Below are positions 1-8,737 of a stretch of DNA of 64,000 bases, piece by piece. Made by a program: the position numbers and the translations under genes. The DNA is from Pseudarthrobacter sp. MM222 (GTDB lineage Bacteria > Actinomycetota > Actinomycetes > Actinomycetales > Micrococcaceae), in contig NZ_OX352321.1 in NCBI RefSeq assembly GCF_947090775.1, positions 2,418,001-2,482,000 on the forward strand. The letters are read 5' to 3'. Within the stretch, counting starts at the first letter, position 1; every line of letters begins with the position of its first letter. The notes below the pieces were generated by a model that made no database searches, had not been told where the DNA came from, and saw nothing but the letters and a program-made list of their open reading frames with translations.

Positions 1-1
1 G

Positions 2-1454
2 ACGGTCGCGGACCTCGTCCGGTTCGTGGCCGGCCTCCCTGCCCCGGACAGCCCCGCCGCCCTTATCGACGAAACACGCGAACTGGAGGACCTGAAGTCC
101 GCCCTGGCCGCCCGCCGGGCCCGGAATGCTGTCGCCTTCGACCTAGCCCAGCGCCGCGCCCAGCGGGCCGCCGGCGTCCCCGTCGCCGAGCTCGGAACCG
201 GGGTAGCGGCGCAGATCGCGCTCGCCCGGCGCGAGTCCCCCGCGAAGGGTGGGCGGCTGCTGGGGCTGGCGAAGGCCCTGGTGACCGAAATGCCGCACAC
301 CCTCGCCGCGCTGGAGACCGGCCAGCTCAACGAATGGCGCGCCACCCTCCTGGTGCGCGAGACAGCGTGCCTGCCCGCCGCGGACCGGGCCGCCGTCGAC
401 GAGGAACTCGCCGCCGACACAGGCACCTTCACCGGCGCCGGGGACCGCACGATCGTGGCCGCGGCCCGGGCCGCGGCGTACCGCCGGGACCCGCGGTCCG
501 TCACCCAGCGGGCAGCGCATGCCGCCGCCGACCGGCATGTCAGCCTCCGCCCCGCGCCGGACACCATGACCTATCTGACCGCGCTGCTGCCGGTCGCCGA
601 AGGCGTCGCGGCCTACACCGCCCTGTCCCGGCACGCCGACACCGCCCGCGCCGCCGGGGATTCCCGTAGCCGCGGACAGCTGATGGCCGACGCCCTGGCC
701 GAACGCACCACCGGCAAGGCAGGCGGGATCAGCGGCATCGAAATCCAGCTCGTTCTGACCGACCGCACCCTCTTCCAGGGCGACTCCGAACCCGCACGGC
801 TTCCCGGCTACGGCATCGTCCCCGCCGGCTGGGCCCGCGAACTGATCAAGGGTGGTGGCTCAGGTTCGGGCAGCCCCCAGCACCAGCCCAAGCCTGCCCG
901 CCGGCTCGAGTCCCGGCGCGGAAGGCGGTTGTGGCACCGACGGGGTCCCCGGCACCAGCAACCGCGACCTCCAGACCTGGCTGCGGCGGCTCTACACCGC
1001 CCCAGGCACCGGGGACCTGGTCGCGATGGACTCCCGCGCCTGGCTCTTCCCCACCGGGCTCCGCCGCTTCCTACAGGCTCGGGACGACACCTGCCGCATC
1101 CCCTACTGCGACGCCCCGATCCGCCATATGGACCACATCATCCCCTGGCAGCACGGCGGAGCCACCACTACGGCCAACGGCGCCGGGCTCTGCGAAGCCT
1201 GCAACCACATCAAAGAAACCCCCGGCTGGACCAGCCGGCCACTCCCCGGACGCACCGGCACCCACGAACCCAGAGAGAGCCCAAGCCAGAGACACCGCCT
1301 CGAGCTCACCACCCCCACCGGACACAGCTATCACTCCACCGCGCCACCCTTGCCGGGGGAAGCGATACCCAACTTTCAAGTCGGTCGGCGGGGGCTAAGA
1401 CACGCCGCCAAGATAGCCAGACAAGCCCGCGCTCATCGGCTGCAGGCGGCGTAG
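2..1454 (+). pseudogene. DUF222/HNH endonuclease gene, frameshifted and cut by the window edge
   Basis: The frame open from base 2 encodes a DUF222-type helical N-terminal region up to about base 850 ([11 protein letters not shown]). Beyond that this frame turns into low-complexity Arg/Pro/His sequence. The family's C-terminal part continues in the +1 frame from about 852 to the stop at 1452-1454. It has [22 protein letters not shown], then the HNH zinc-finger-like nuclease motif with [20 protein letters not shown] and CNHIKE. The two pieces together match one protein of the DUF222-HNH family (13E12-repeat type), which is multicopy in Arthrobacter and mycobacteria. The break lies between about 852 and 960 in a Gly/Ser/Pro-rich stretch. 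A real mutation and an assembly error cannot be told apart here. No start is visible, so the gene begins left of the window. Confidence 0.85.
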
Positions 1455-1472
1455 CGGCCTCGGTTGAGGCCG
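1455..1472 (+). terminator. Hairpin directly after the HNH gene stop
   Basis: Perfect 7-bp arms CGGCCTC / GAGGCCG with a GGTT loop start at the base after the TAG stop. There is no U-tract, as is common for actinobacterial terminators. Placement directly after the stop supports the call. Confidence 0.5.
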
Positions 1473-1821
1473 GCGGCATTAGGCGTTGGAGCGGGTCGGA
1501 AAGGCCGGTGCCGGCGGCGTGGACACACCGCTTTCCCCTGCATGCCGGCGCGGCGCCCCGGCCTCGTTGCCTAGGCGCGCGGTGGGCAGAGCAGAGGAAC
1601 GGCGGTTTGCGGGCGAAGGTCACGGTCAGGTAACGTTGCGGCTGGCCCTGAGGGGCCGGCCCGCACGCAGGGCCCCGGAGGTCCGCATATGCGGGCACCG
1701 CTGCGCCGATCGGCGCCTGCTCGCTCCCGCCTAGTGCAGGGGGCCGAACGAAGCTTCGAGCACTCGTCATCGCCTCAGTGGAGGCTGCCGTTTGCGTCAG
1801 TCCTAAGCCCGAAGGGTTCTC
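1473..1821. other. Gap upstream of the GH16 gene with three perfect palindromes
   Basis: I see no convincing gene here; the short open frames lack a ribosome site and family likeness. The region holds CCGCATATGCGG (1683-1694), GCGCCGATCGGCGC (1703-1716) and CGAAGCTTCG (1749-1758) within 76 bp, upstream of the GH16 start. They may be operators or chance in GC-rich DNA. Confidence 0.4.
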
Positions 1822-3030
1822 TTGTTTAAGAAAATAGCCATCACGCTCACGATGGGCGCACTGTCCCTGACCGGGTGCAGCATCGCTCCCACTTCCGAGG
1901 GGAACGCGCCGCCAGCGAGTGCCAGCGAATCGGCAGCGCCGGCAAAGTCGGCATCTGCAGCGGTAAAGACCGCGAAAGCAACCCCGGCCCCGACGCAGAC
2001 CACTCCGGCCACCGACTCGGACGAAGCCCCGGCAACCGACGCGCCGGACGAGACTGATATTGATGCTGGCGCTGACGCTGATGCGACTGCTACTGTTCCG
2101 GACTCTGCGCCTGCCGAAGTGCCGGCAGCCGCAGCCCAGGCCGTGCCGGCAGCCGCAGTGCCGGCTGTCGCAGCTTCTGCCGCAAAGGCTCCGAGCGCCG
2201 CAGCACCCGTTGTCGCAGCGCCAGCCGTAAAGGCACCCCCCGCAGCAGCCCCGGCAGCGTCAGGCGCATCGGCACCCGCCGCAGCGCCCGCCGCCCCCGC
2301 TCCGGCAAAGCCCGCCACCCCGGCGCCTGCCGCCCCGGCACCAGCACCCGCGCCAGTTGTACCAGCAGTATCAACGGGCAGCGGCTCCGAGGCAGCCACC
2401 AACTTCAACTGGGGCCCGGTCCTGACCGGCGACGAGTTCTCCAATACCGGCGCACCGGACTCCACCAAGTGGAGTGTCTTCAAGGGTCCCGGACACCACA
2501 GCCAGGGCATCCGCAGCGCGGAAGCCTGGTCGGTCGCCAATGGCGTGGCCACGGTCAAGGGTGACTCCGCCGGCACCACCGGCGGCATGTCCGCTAAGTT
2601 TGCGCAGCAGAAGTACGGCCGCTGGGAAACCCGCATGAAGACCAACGACCGCGACCCCGAGTACCACCCGGTCCTGATCCTCTGGCCCAATGACAATTCG
2701 TCGGCCAACTGTGCCGAAATCGATTACGCCGAAGGCAGCACGGAAACTTCCATGATGAAGTTCTTCCTGCACTACGAGTGCGGCGGCAAGGATTTCCAGA
2801 CGTACGCCACCAAGCCGATCGACAGCACCCAGTGGCACAACTACGCCGTGGAGTGGACCCCGGACGGCATCACCGGGTACGTCGACGGTGTGAAGACCTT
2901 CAGCGACACCAACCCGGCGCACCAGCCCACTGTGGGCATGCACCAGACGCTGCAGCTCGACTGGTTCCCTGACGGTTCCGCCACGAAGGCTTCCGAGATG
3001 CAGGTCGACTGGGTCCGCGTCTACAAGTAA
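1822..3030 (+). CDS. Secreted lipoprotein, glycoside hydrolase family 16 (endo-beta-glucanase-like)
   Basis: The 402-residue product starts at TTG 1822 behind GAAGGG. Residues 1-19 form a lipoprotein signal with lipobox LTGC, so Cys19 would be lipidated and the enzyme held on the outer face of the membrane. Residues about 25-185 are a very long Ala/Pro-rich linker. The rest is a GH16 fold with the catalytic signature EIDYAE at 299-304 (nucleophile Glu299, acid/base Glu304) and the conserved WHNYAVEWTPDGI and YVDG strands. GH16 enzymes cut beta-1,3/1,4-glucans, agarans or xyloglucan; the substrate cannot be fixed from this sequence. It is transcribed alone and followed by a strong hairpin. An alternative is a GH16-like transglycosylase. 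Confidence 0.85.
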   Translation: MFKKIAITLTMGALSLTGCSIAPTSEGNAPPASASESAAPAKSASAAVKTAKATPAPTQTTPATDSDEAPATDAPDETDIDAGADADATATVPDSAPAEVPAAAAQAVPAAAVPAVAASAAKAPSAAAPVVAAPAVKAPPAAAPAASGASAPAAAPAAPAPAKPATPAPAAPAPAPAPVVPAVSTGSGSEAATNFNWGPVLTGDEFSNTGAPDSTKWSVFKGPGHHSQGIRSAEAWSVANGVATVKGDSAGTTGGMSAKFAQQKYGRWETRMKTNDRDPEYHPVLILWPNDNSSANCAEIDYAEGSTETSMMKFFLHYECGGKDFQTYATKPIDSTQWHNYAVEWTPDGITGYVDGVKTFSDTNPAHQPTVGMHQTLQLDWFPDGSATKASEMQVDWVRVYK

Positions 3031-3076
3031 AGAACCACCGCCTGTCTGCAGGCAGCTATTGCTATTGACGGTTCGG

Positions 3077-3108
3077 ACGGCCCCGCATGCCTCGGCGTGC
3101 GGGGCCGT
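3077..3108 (+). terminator. Terminator after the GH16 gene
   Basis: Arms ACGGCCCCGCA (3077-3087) and TGCGGGGCCGT (3098-3108) pair perfectly around a short loop, 46 bp after the GH16 stop. The same 11-bp stem recurs in the terminator at 11649-11682. Confidence 0.8.
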
Positions 3109-3160
3109 TCCAGGTTAACCGCAATGGTCGGCGCCGCAACGGGGTGAGACACTCGGTTCC

Positions 3161-4252
3161 ATGCGCGAACTGGTCATTCTCGGCACCGCCTCACAGGTCC
3201 CGACCCGTACAAGGAACCAGAACGGCTATCTGCTGCTCTGGGACGGCGAGGGCATGCTCTTTGATCCGGGCGAAGGCACCCAGCGGCAGATGATCCATGC
3301 CGGCGTGTCGGCGTCCCAGATCACGCGCATCTGCCTCACGCATGTCCACGGCGATCACTGCTTCGGGTTGCCCGGCGTCCTGTCCCGCTTGGCCCTCGAC
3401 GGTGTGACGCACCCGATCCATCTGCACTATCCCGCCTCCGGGGACGACGTGGTCCGCGCGCTCGTGTCGCTCTCCTCCCCAGGCCCCGACGTGCGGCTGC
3501 ACCCACACGGAAGTGCCGGTCTGGTGGCGCCGGGACTTGAGGTCCTTCCCCTACGGCACCGAATCGAGACGTACGGCTATCGACTCGCTGAGCCCGACGG
3601 CCGCACCCTTTTGCCTAAACGGCTGGCTGCCGCGGGGCTTGCAGGGCCGGACATCGGCCGTCTGCAGCGCGAAGGGAGGCTGAACGGCGTCCGGCTGGAG
3701 GACGTGAGCGTCCCGCGGCCGGGCCAGAGTTTCGCCTTCGTCATGGATACCGCGCCCTGTCCCGGCGCCGAGGAGCTCGCCCACGGGGTCGACCTGCTCG
3801 TCGCCGAATCCACATTCAGTGACGACGACGCCGACCTCGCGTCGCAGTATCGCCACCTCACCGCCGGACAGGCCGGCCACCTTGCATCCGACGGCGGCGT
3901 GGGCAGCCTGGTCCTCAGCCACTTCTCCTCACGCTACGCCGACGCCGCCCCACTCGCCGGGCAAGCGCGGGCCCGCGCGGGAAACGCCACCGTGGTGGCA
4001 GCAAACGACCTTGACCGGTTCGCGTTCCCCAAGCGCCGGGCTTCCTCAATAGATGAAAATGTCAATCCAGGCACGGTTGTGGGCATGAATCAGGACCAGG
4101 AAGAGGACGAAGTCGAAGAGCAGGTGGACGCTCACGATGTAGGACAGGGATTTCGTTCGCGTGAATATGAACGCCTGGAGGAGCGCAAACGGGAAGATGA
4201 ACAACGGCGCCCAGGCGTGGAACCCCAATTCCCACAAAAAAGAGGTGAATAG
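3161..4252 (+). CDS. rnz: Ribonuclease Z (tRNA 3'-end endonuclease) with an odd C-terminal extension
   Basis: A metallo-beta-lactamase-fold nuclease that trims the 3' trailer of tRNA precursors in the cytoplasm. The zinc motif THVHGDHC is at residues 60-67, GEGTQRQM at about 38-45, and SHFSSRY near residue 255, all typical of RNase Z. The family body ends near residue 295 (DLDRFAFPKRR, about base 4043). The frame then runs on for about 68 residues of charged, low-complexity sequence (rich in Asp, Glu, Gln, Arg) that is the antisense of the convergent CPBP gene. The normal stop may have been lost, or a frameshift near 4040 may hide it. The start has no good ribosome site. The function is near certain; the C-terminus is not. 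Confidence 0.9.
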   Translation: MRELVILGTASQVPTRTRNQNGYLLLWDGEGMLFDPGEGTQRQMIHAGVSASQITRICLTHVHGDHCFGLPGVLSRLALDGVTHPIHLHYPASGDDVVRALVSLSSPGPDVRLHPHGSAGLVAPGLEVLPLRHRIETYGYRLAEPDGRTLLPKRLAAAGLAGPDIGRLQREGRLNGVRLEDVSVPRPGQSFAFVMDTAPCPGAEELAHGVDLLVAESTFSDDDADLASQYRHLTAGQAGHLASDGGVGSLVLSHFSSRYADAAPLAGQARARAGNATVVAANDLDRFAFPKRRASSIDENVNPGTVVGMNQDQEEDEVEEQVDAHDVGQGFRSREYERLEERKREDEQRRPGVEPQFPQKRGE

Positions 4253-4933
4253 GACAGCCTGCAGGACGTTCGCCTGGCCCACGGGTAAATGGCGGCGCAG
4301 GAGCGCGAATGCTGTGCAGATAAAAAACAGCTCGTCCCAAATGCCCAGGACATTGGTCCCCAGGAAAAGGCGCGCGATTCCTTCCGGATCCGAAACGGCC
4401 GGCCAATTGCGGTAGACACCGGTGTTGACCATGTAGGCCGGAAGCACCGCATACCCCATGATTACCACGGCGGGCAGGTACCACCTTTCGGCCCGCGTCC
4501 ATGCCTTCCCGGTCAGCACCGGAAACCTGACGGCATAATCCTTGAAGACAAAGCGCGAGACAGCGTAGGGAATCCCGACAGCCAGGATCATGGCGGATCC
4601 CATGACCGCCATGTGCTCCGTGCTGATATCGGTCGTGATCGGAACCAGGCTCATTGCCATGAGTCCGACGGCGATGAGGGCCAGATCCCGCAGCAGCGCC
4701 GCGTCGATCCAAGCTGCCAGCAGGAGTGCCAGTGCCAGGAGGCCAAAGCCACCAACCCTGTTTTCCAGAACAAACAGGACAAATCCGGAGAACGACACGA
4801 GCACGGAGGGAAGCAGCTGACGGGAGAGCCCGTGCCGGGATCCGGACCGCCCGGGCAGCTTGCCGCTCGCATTTCGGGGCTGCCGACCATGCCCGCGCGG
4901 ACTCCGTCTACGCAATTGAAGCCTGTGCTCCAC
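4046..4933 (-). CDS. CPBP/CAAX-protease-like integral membrane protein
   Basis: The 295-residue protein has a basic N-terminal 40 residues and then about eight hydrophobic segments. Three late motifs recall the CPBP (Abi) intramembrane protease family: DELFFI (residues about 198-203), FLWELGFH and HLLFDF. In active CPBP proteases the first motif reads EExxxR; here the second Glu and the Arg are not matched, so the site looks degenerate and proteolysis is doubtful. It lies downstream of the methyltransferase on the same strand with a 77-bp gap. Its 3' end overlaps the rnz reading frame by about 207 bp in convergent orientation. The start (GTG 4933) is tentative; the first hydrophobic stretch begins only at about residue 42, so translation may begin internally. 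Confidence 0.6.
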   Translation of the reverse strand: MEHRLQLRRRSPRGHGRQPRNASGKLPGRSGSRHGLSRQLLPSVLVSFSGFVLFVLENRVGGFGLLALALLLAAWIDAALLRDLALIAVGLMAMSLVPITTDISTEHMAVMGSAMILAVGIPYAVSRFVFKDYAVRFPVLTGKAWTRAERWYLPAVVIMGYAVLPAYMVNTGVYRNWPAVSDPEGIARLFLGTNVLGIWDELFFICTAFALLRRHLPVGQANVLQAVLFTSFLWELGFHAWAPLFIFPFALLQAFIFTRTKSLSYIVSVHLLFDFVLFLVLIHAHNRAWIDIFIY

Positions 4934-5010
4934 GCGACCCCCAGCTCCTTCATCCGGTCCGTGACGCTGCCAGTATGGTCGCCGATCCGGCGCCCGGCAA
5001 GCCCGGTTGA

Positions 5011-6102
5011 TCAGTACTTCCTGGCAATGAAGTAGGTGTTGAACGGATCCGAGTCGATTTCCTTTGGGTCAACGTTCGCGAAGCCGGCGTCGGCGAGCAT
5101 CGACAACGCGAGCTGTTCGCCCCAGGCCGTTCCCAGCCCGTCGCCGTCGAGCCCGAGCGAAACGCTCATGCAGTGGAAAGTCGAGATGGCATACAGGTAG
5201 CTACCCCAGGGGATTTCGATGTTGTCCTCCACCTTGCTGGAGGCCTTAATGTCCACCATCAGGAAAGTTCCGCCGGGTCGCAGCGCCCGGTGCACATTGC
5301 GCAGTACCGCGGCCGGATGTGCCTGGTCGTGGATGGCGTCGAAGGCGGTGACGGCGTCGAAGCAGGCCTCGAGATCCAGGGCGGCAACGTCAACTACCTC
5401 GAAGCCCGCGTTCGCCAGCCCCAAACGTCCGGCCTCGGCACGGGCCGCACGAACGGCCCCCTCGGAGAAGTCGTAGCCGGTGAAGCGGCTGGCAGGGAAG
5501 GCCTGAGCCATCAGGTTGATCGCGTGGCCGCTGCCGCAGCCGACGTCAGCTACGTCGATCCCTGCCTTCAGCCGCCCGGGCAGCTCCGGTGCCAGTGGAA
5601 GGATCACGTCCAGCAAGGCCGCGTCGTGCACCGCGGCGCTGGTCTCAGCCATGTTCCGGTGGAAGCGGGGGTAGTCTGCGTAGGACAGCCCGCTACCGTG
5701 CCGGAACCGCTCGATGATCTTCTGCTCCACGTCACCCATCATCGAAATGTGCTGCATCAGGATGGCCACGTTGTCCGGTCCGGCGGCGCTCGTCAGCACC
5801 GCCGCATGCTCGCGCGGCAGCCAGTACGTCCCGGTGGCCGGGTCATAGCGGGTCACGCGCGCCGCCGTCATGCCACCCAGCCATTCGCGCACATAGCGCT
5901 CGTCCAGGTGGCCGGCGTCCGCGATCTGCTGGCTGGTCGCGGCCGGCAGCGCCGCCAGCGTCTCGAACAGGCCGGTCTGGTGACCGACGCTGGTCAGCAG
6001 CGCGATCGCCGCGTCGTTGAGAATGCCCACGAAGCGCCCCGCAAAGGCCTGGGCGGCCTCGGTGTCAATCCCCGCCAGCGATGTTTCTTGGTCGACAGTC
6101 AT
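5011..6102 (-). CDS. Class I SAM-dependent methyltransferase with N-terminal winged helix
   Basis: Start 6102 is fixed by GGAGGAAG four bases before ATG; a longer frame to 6150 has no such site. The 363-residue product has a helical/winged-helix N-terminus (about 20-100, [18 protein letters not shown]). The SAM-binding fold carries motif [12 protein letters not shown] at 185-195 and the acidic end of strand 2 in GYDFS (Asp211). The layout resembles mycobacterial Rv2258c-like enzymes and O-methyltransferase-type proteins of unknown substrate. The regulator gene lies directly upstream on the same strand, with repeated sequence elements between them, so regulator control of this gene is likely. 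The substrate is unknown. Confidence 0.8.
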   Translation of the reverse strand: MTVDQETSLAGIDTEAAQAFAGRFVGILNDAAIALLTSVGHQTGLFETLAALPAATSQQIADAGHLDERYVREWLGGMTAARVTRYDPATGTYWLPREHAAVLTSAAGPDNVAILMQHISMMGDVEQKIIERFRHGSGLSYADYPRFHRNMAETSAAVHDAALLDVILPLAPELPGRLKAGIDVADVGCGSGHAINLMAQAFPASRFTGYDFSEGAVRAARAEAGRLGLANAGFEVVDVAALDLEACFDAVTAFDAIHDQAHPAAVLRNVHRALRPGGTFLMVDIKASSKVEDNIEIPWGSYLYAISTFHCMSVSLGLDGDGLGTAWGEQLALSMLADAGFANVDPKEIDSDPFNTYFIARKY

Positions 6103-6179
6103 TGTTCTTCCTCCGGTTGCTACGGGCTTTCTCCGCCCGATTGGTTTCACTGTAGGAATGACCGCGTGGGGCCGGCATC

Positions 6180-6269
6180 GGGCGAATGATGCGTTGTCTC
6201 CCAGCTGCCATGGGGCGAATGATGCAGGCGGTGGCCGGGTTGCTCATTGCAGGCAGTGGCCGGGTTGCT
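6180..6269. repeat. Two nested direct-repeat pairs in the methyltransferase promoter
   Basis: GGGCGAATGATGC occurs exactly at 6180-6192 and 6213-6225, 33 bp apart. GCAGGCGGTGGCCGGGTTGCT (6224-6244) and its one-mismatch copy (6249-6269) are 25 bp apart. All lie in the 178-bp gap between the regulator stop and the methyltransferase start. Spacing near whole helical turns fits binding sites for a multimeric activator. Confidence 0.6.
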
Positions 6270-6280
6270 GGATGCGGCCA

Positions 6281-7903
6281 TTATCGGCGCGGCTGCAGAC
6301 CGTGTTCGTGGGCCCAGGCCGCCGCCGCCGTGCGCGAGGAGACCCCGATCTTGGCGAAGATATTGGCCAGGTGCCTGCCGACCGTCTTCTGGCTGATGAA
6401 GAGCGCCGCGGCGGTCTCCTTGTTGCTGGCTCCCCCGGCGGTTAAGGCGAGCACGTCCGCCTCCCGCTCCGTCAGCCCTCCGGGCAGGCGGCCGCCGTCG
6501 AGCCGCTGTATATCCGGCAGGGCGCCGAGTTCACGGTAGATGGCCAGCGCTGCGGCCGAATCGGCGGCGGCGACATTGGGTTGACCCAGCCCCCGGTGAG
6601 CCTGGGCGAACTGTTCGTAGACTCTGGCCAGTTCGTAGCGGGCGTGCAGACCGCGGTACTCGTGGGCGGAGGCCTGCAGCACGGGCAGGGCATCGGCGTG
6701 CCGCGACCCGGCGATCAGCACGGCGGCACGGGCCTGGCCGGCCCAGGCGCGGAAGCCCGCGGTGGCGAATACGACGGCGGTTTCCTCCAGTTGGGCGCAC
6801 AGCCGCTCGGCCTCGTCCCGGTGACCGAGGGCGAGGGCAATTTCGACGCCGGATCCCAGCAGCCGTGCGCACGCCAGCCGGTCCCGCCCGGCCATGGCGG
6901 CACACAAACCGGCCCAGGCGGCGTCGCTCTTCCCGGCGGCATGCTGGAGCAGGGACTCGCCCGGCTGCGGGTCGGTTCCGAGGTCGCGGGCGCGGGCATA
7001 GGCTTCCTGGGCACCACTGCTGTCCCCACGCAGCCGACGGATCTCGCCCAGTTGATAGAAGGCCTCACCCGCAACCCAGTTGTTCCGACCCACGAGCTCT
7101 GCCCCGCCCTGCTCGATGGCGTGTTCCGCCGCCTCCCAGCCACCTTCGATGCTCAGCAACTGCAGCCGGTGGATGCGGCAGATTCCCGAGTACACCACCT
7201 CGCCGGGAAACTGTTCGCACCACTGCTCCGTGGCTTGGGTCCAGGCCCGCATCCGGTGCAGGTCGGCCAGCTCATGGCACGCATGGATCACGGTGCAGTA
7301 TATTTCGCCGGCCCATTCAGGCGGCAGCTGACCGGCGAGCACAGGCAGCATTGCTTCATCCAGCTGGGCAAAGCCGGACGCGGTGCCGCCGTTGCGCAAG
7401 TCAGCCAGGCCGGCAAGAACCAAGCCGAATGAAGTGAGCGCCGGGGCGCGAAGGCGCCGGCCCAGGTCCTGCAGCTTCACCGCCGTCTCCCGGGCCGGTC
7501 CGGCGTCGGATCTTCCCAGTGCGAGGGCCGCGTCGATGTAGAGCAGATAGCCGTGCTCCGGGCCATCGGGAAGTTCCTGCAAAAGCCGCCGGGCGCGGTT
7601 TACCCAACCGGATGCGATGACCAGGTCCCCGCGGATGAACCAGAGCAGCCCGAGATTCAGGGCCTTCATGGCGGCTCCGGGGGCATCGTCGTCGTCCTGG
7701 AAGCGGTTGTACACTGCCTCCGAAATCCCTAACGATTCCTTGACCCGTCCGAGCCACCACGCCGCGCCGGCCAGAAGATCCAAATCCCCGGTGGCCAGCT
7801 CCGAGAGTGTCCGTGCCTGCAGAAACTGCCGGTGGGCGGCGTGCCAGTCCCCGCGGGCGTGTGCCGTCCGCGCCGTGGCCAGCAATTCGTCCAACTCGTC
7901 CAT
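6281..7903 (-). CDS. LuxR-family transcriptional regulator with TPR-like N-terminal region
   Basis: The 540-residue protein (start 7903, with GGTGGAG nearby) ends in a NarL/LuxR helix-turn-helix at residues about 477-536: LTEREADVLALTAGGASNKETAA, then ISQKTVGRHLANIFAKIGVSSRTAA. The remaining 470 residues are Ala/Leu-rich paired helices, typical of tetratricopeptide repeats in MalT/LAL-like regulators, but no ATPase P-loop is present. The gene ends 179 bp before the methyltransferase start, and the gap holds direct repeats that may be its sites. The signal sensed is unknown. The DNA-binding class is clear; the TPR call rests on repeated helix patterns only. Confidence 0.8.
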   Translation of the reverse strand: MDELDELLATARTAHARGDWHAAHRQFLQARTLSELATGDLDLLAGAAWWLGRVKESLGISEAVYNRFQDDDDAPGAAMKALNLGLLWFIRGDLVIASGWVNRARRLLQELPDGPEHGYLLYIDAALALGRSDAGPARETAVKLQDLGRRLRAPALTSFGLVLAGLADLRNGGTASGFAQLDEAMLPVLAGQLPPEWAGEIYCTVIHACHELADLHRMRAWTQATEQWCEQFPGEVVYSGICRIHRLQLLSIEGGWEAAEHAIEQGGAELVGRNNWVAGEAFYQLGEIRRLRGDSSGAQEAYARARDLGTDPQPGESLLQHAAGKSDAAWAGLCAAMAGRDRLACARLLGSGVEIALALGHRDEAERLCAQLEETAVVFATAGFRAWAGQARAAVLIAGSRHADALPVLQASAHEYRGLHARYELARVYEQFAQAHRGLGQPNVAAADSAAALAIYRELGALPDIQRLDGGRLPGGLTEREADVLALTAGGASNKETAAALFISQKTVGRHLANIFAKIGVSSRTAAAAWAHEHGLQPRR

Positions 7904-7951
7904 CCGGGGCTCCACCTCAACGGTAGCGCCGCCCGCCGGATACTGCACTTG

Positions 7952-8737
7952 CTAGAACGGGTTCAGCAGCCGGTCCACGAACTGGCGTGTGCGTTCCTCC
8001 CGCGGGTCGCGCAGTACGGTATCCGGGTGGCCGCGTTCGACGACGACGCCCCCGTCCATGAAGATGACTTCATCGGCGACCTGGCGGGCGAAGGCGAGCT
8101 CGTGCGTGACGACCACCATGGTCCAGCCTTCGTCGGCGAGTTCCTTGATGACGGTCAGGACGTCGCCCACCAACTCCGGGTCCAGCGCCGACGTCGGCTC
8201 ATCAAAAAGCAGCAGCTGCGGGCGCAGGGCAAGCGCCCGCACGATGCCGACGCGTTGCTGTTGCCCCCCGGAGAGCTCGAACGGATAGCTGTTCTCCTTG
8301 TCTTCCAGGCCAACGCGGGCCAACAATTCCCGGGCTTCTGCGATGGCGTCGGCTTTGGGGCGCTTCTGGACCTGGACCGGGCCTTCAATGATGTTCTCCA
8401 GGACGGTCTTGTGCGGGAAAAGATTGTAGTGCTGGAAGACCATGGCGCTCCGGTCCCGCATGGCATTCACCTGCTTCTTCGACACGGGTGCGGTGAAGTC
8501 GACGGTGAGTTCGCCCGCGAAGGAAACGATGCCGGCGTCGGGCACCTCAAGTCCATTGAGGCACCGCAGGACCGTCGTTTTACCCGAGCCGGACGGTCCG
8601 ATCAGGGTGACGACTTCGCCGCGGCGGACGTCCACGTCGATCGATTTCAGGACCTCATGTCGACCGAACGCCTTGCGCAGCCCCCGGACCGTCAGGATGG
8701 CGGCCGCGTCCGGGGCGGTGGGCTCAATGGGCGACAT
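7952..8737 (-). CDS. Polar amino-acid (cystine-type) ABC transporter, ATP-binding subunit
   Basis: The 261-residue ATPase powers uptake with the two genes upstream. Walker A GPSGSGKT is at 47-54, the Q-loop is in FQHYNLFPH, the ABC signature is LSGGQQQRVGI, Walker B is LLLFDEPTSALD, and the switch His is in VVVTHEL. RCLNGLE after the P-loop is typical of the polar amino-acid subfamily (GlnQ/TcyN). Its ATG lies inside the last codons of the permease gene (14-bp overlap), so the two are translationally coupled. Substrate assignment comes from the binding protein of the same operon. Confidence 0.92.
   Translation of the reverse strand: MSPIEPTAPDAAAILTVRGLRKAFGRHEVLKSIDVDVRRGEVVTLIGPSGSGKTTVLRCLNGLEVPDAGIVSFAGELTVDFTAPVSKKQVNAMRDRSAMVFQHYNLFPHKTVLENIIEGPVQVQKRPKADAIAEARELLARVGLEDKENSYPFELSGGQQQRVGIVRALALRPQLLLFDEPTSALDPELVGDVLTVIKELADEGWTMVVVTHELAFARQVADEVIFMDGGVVVERGHPDTVLRDPREERTRQFVDRLLNPF

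Noticed and set aside
4289..5035. 248-codon open frame on the plus strand
   Set aside because: Antisense to the CPBP-like gene, with no ribosome site or family likeness.
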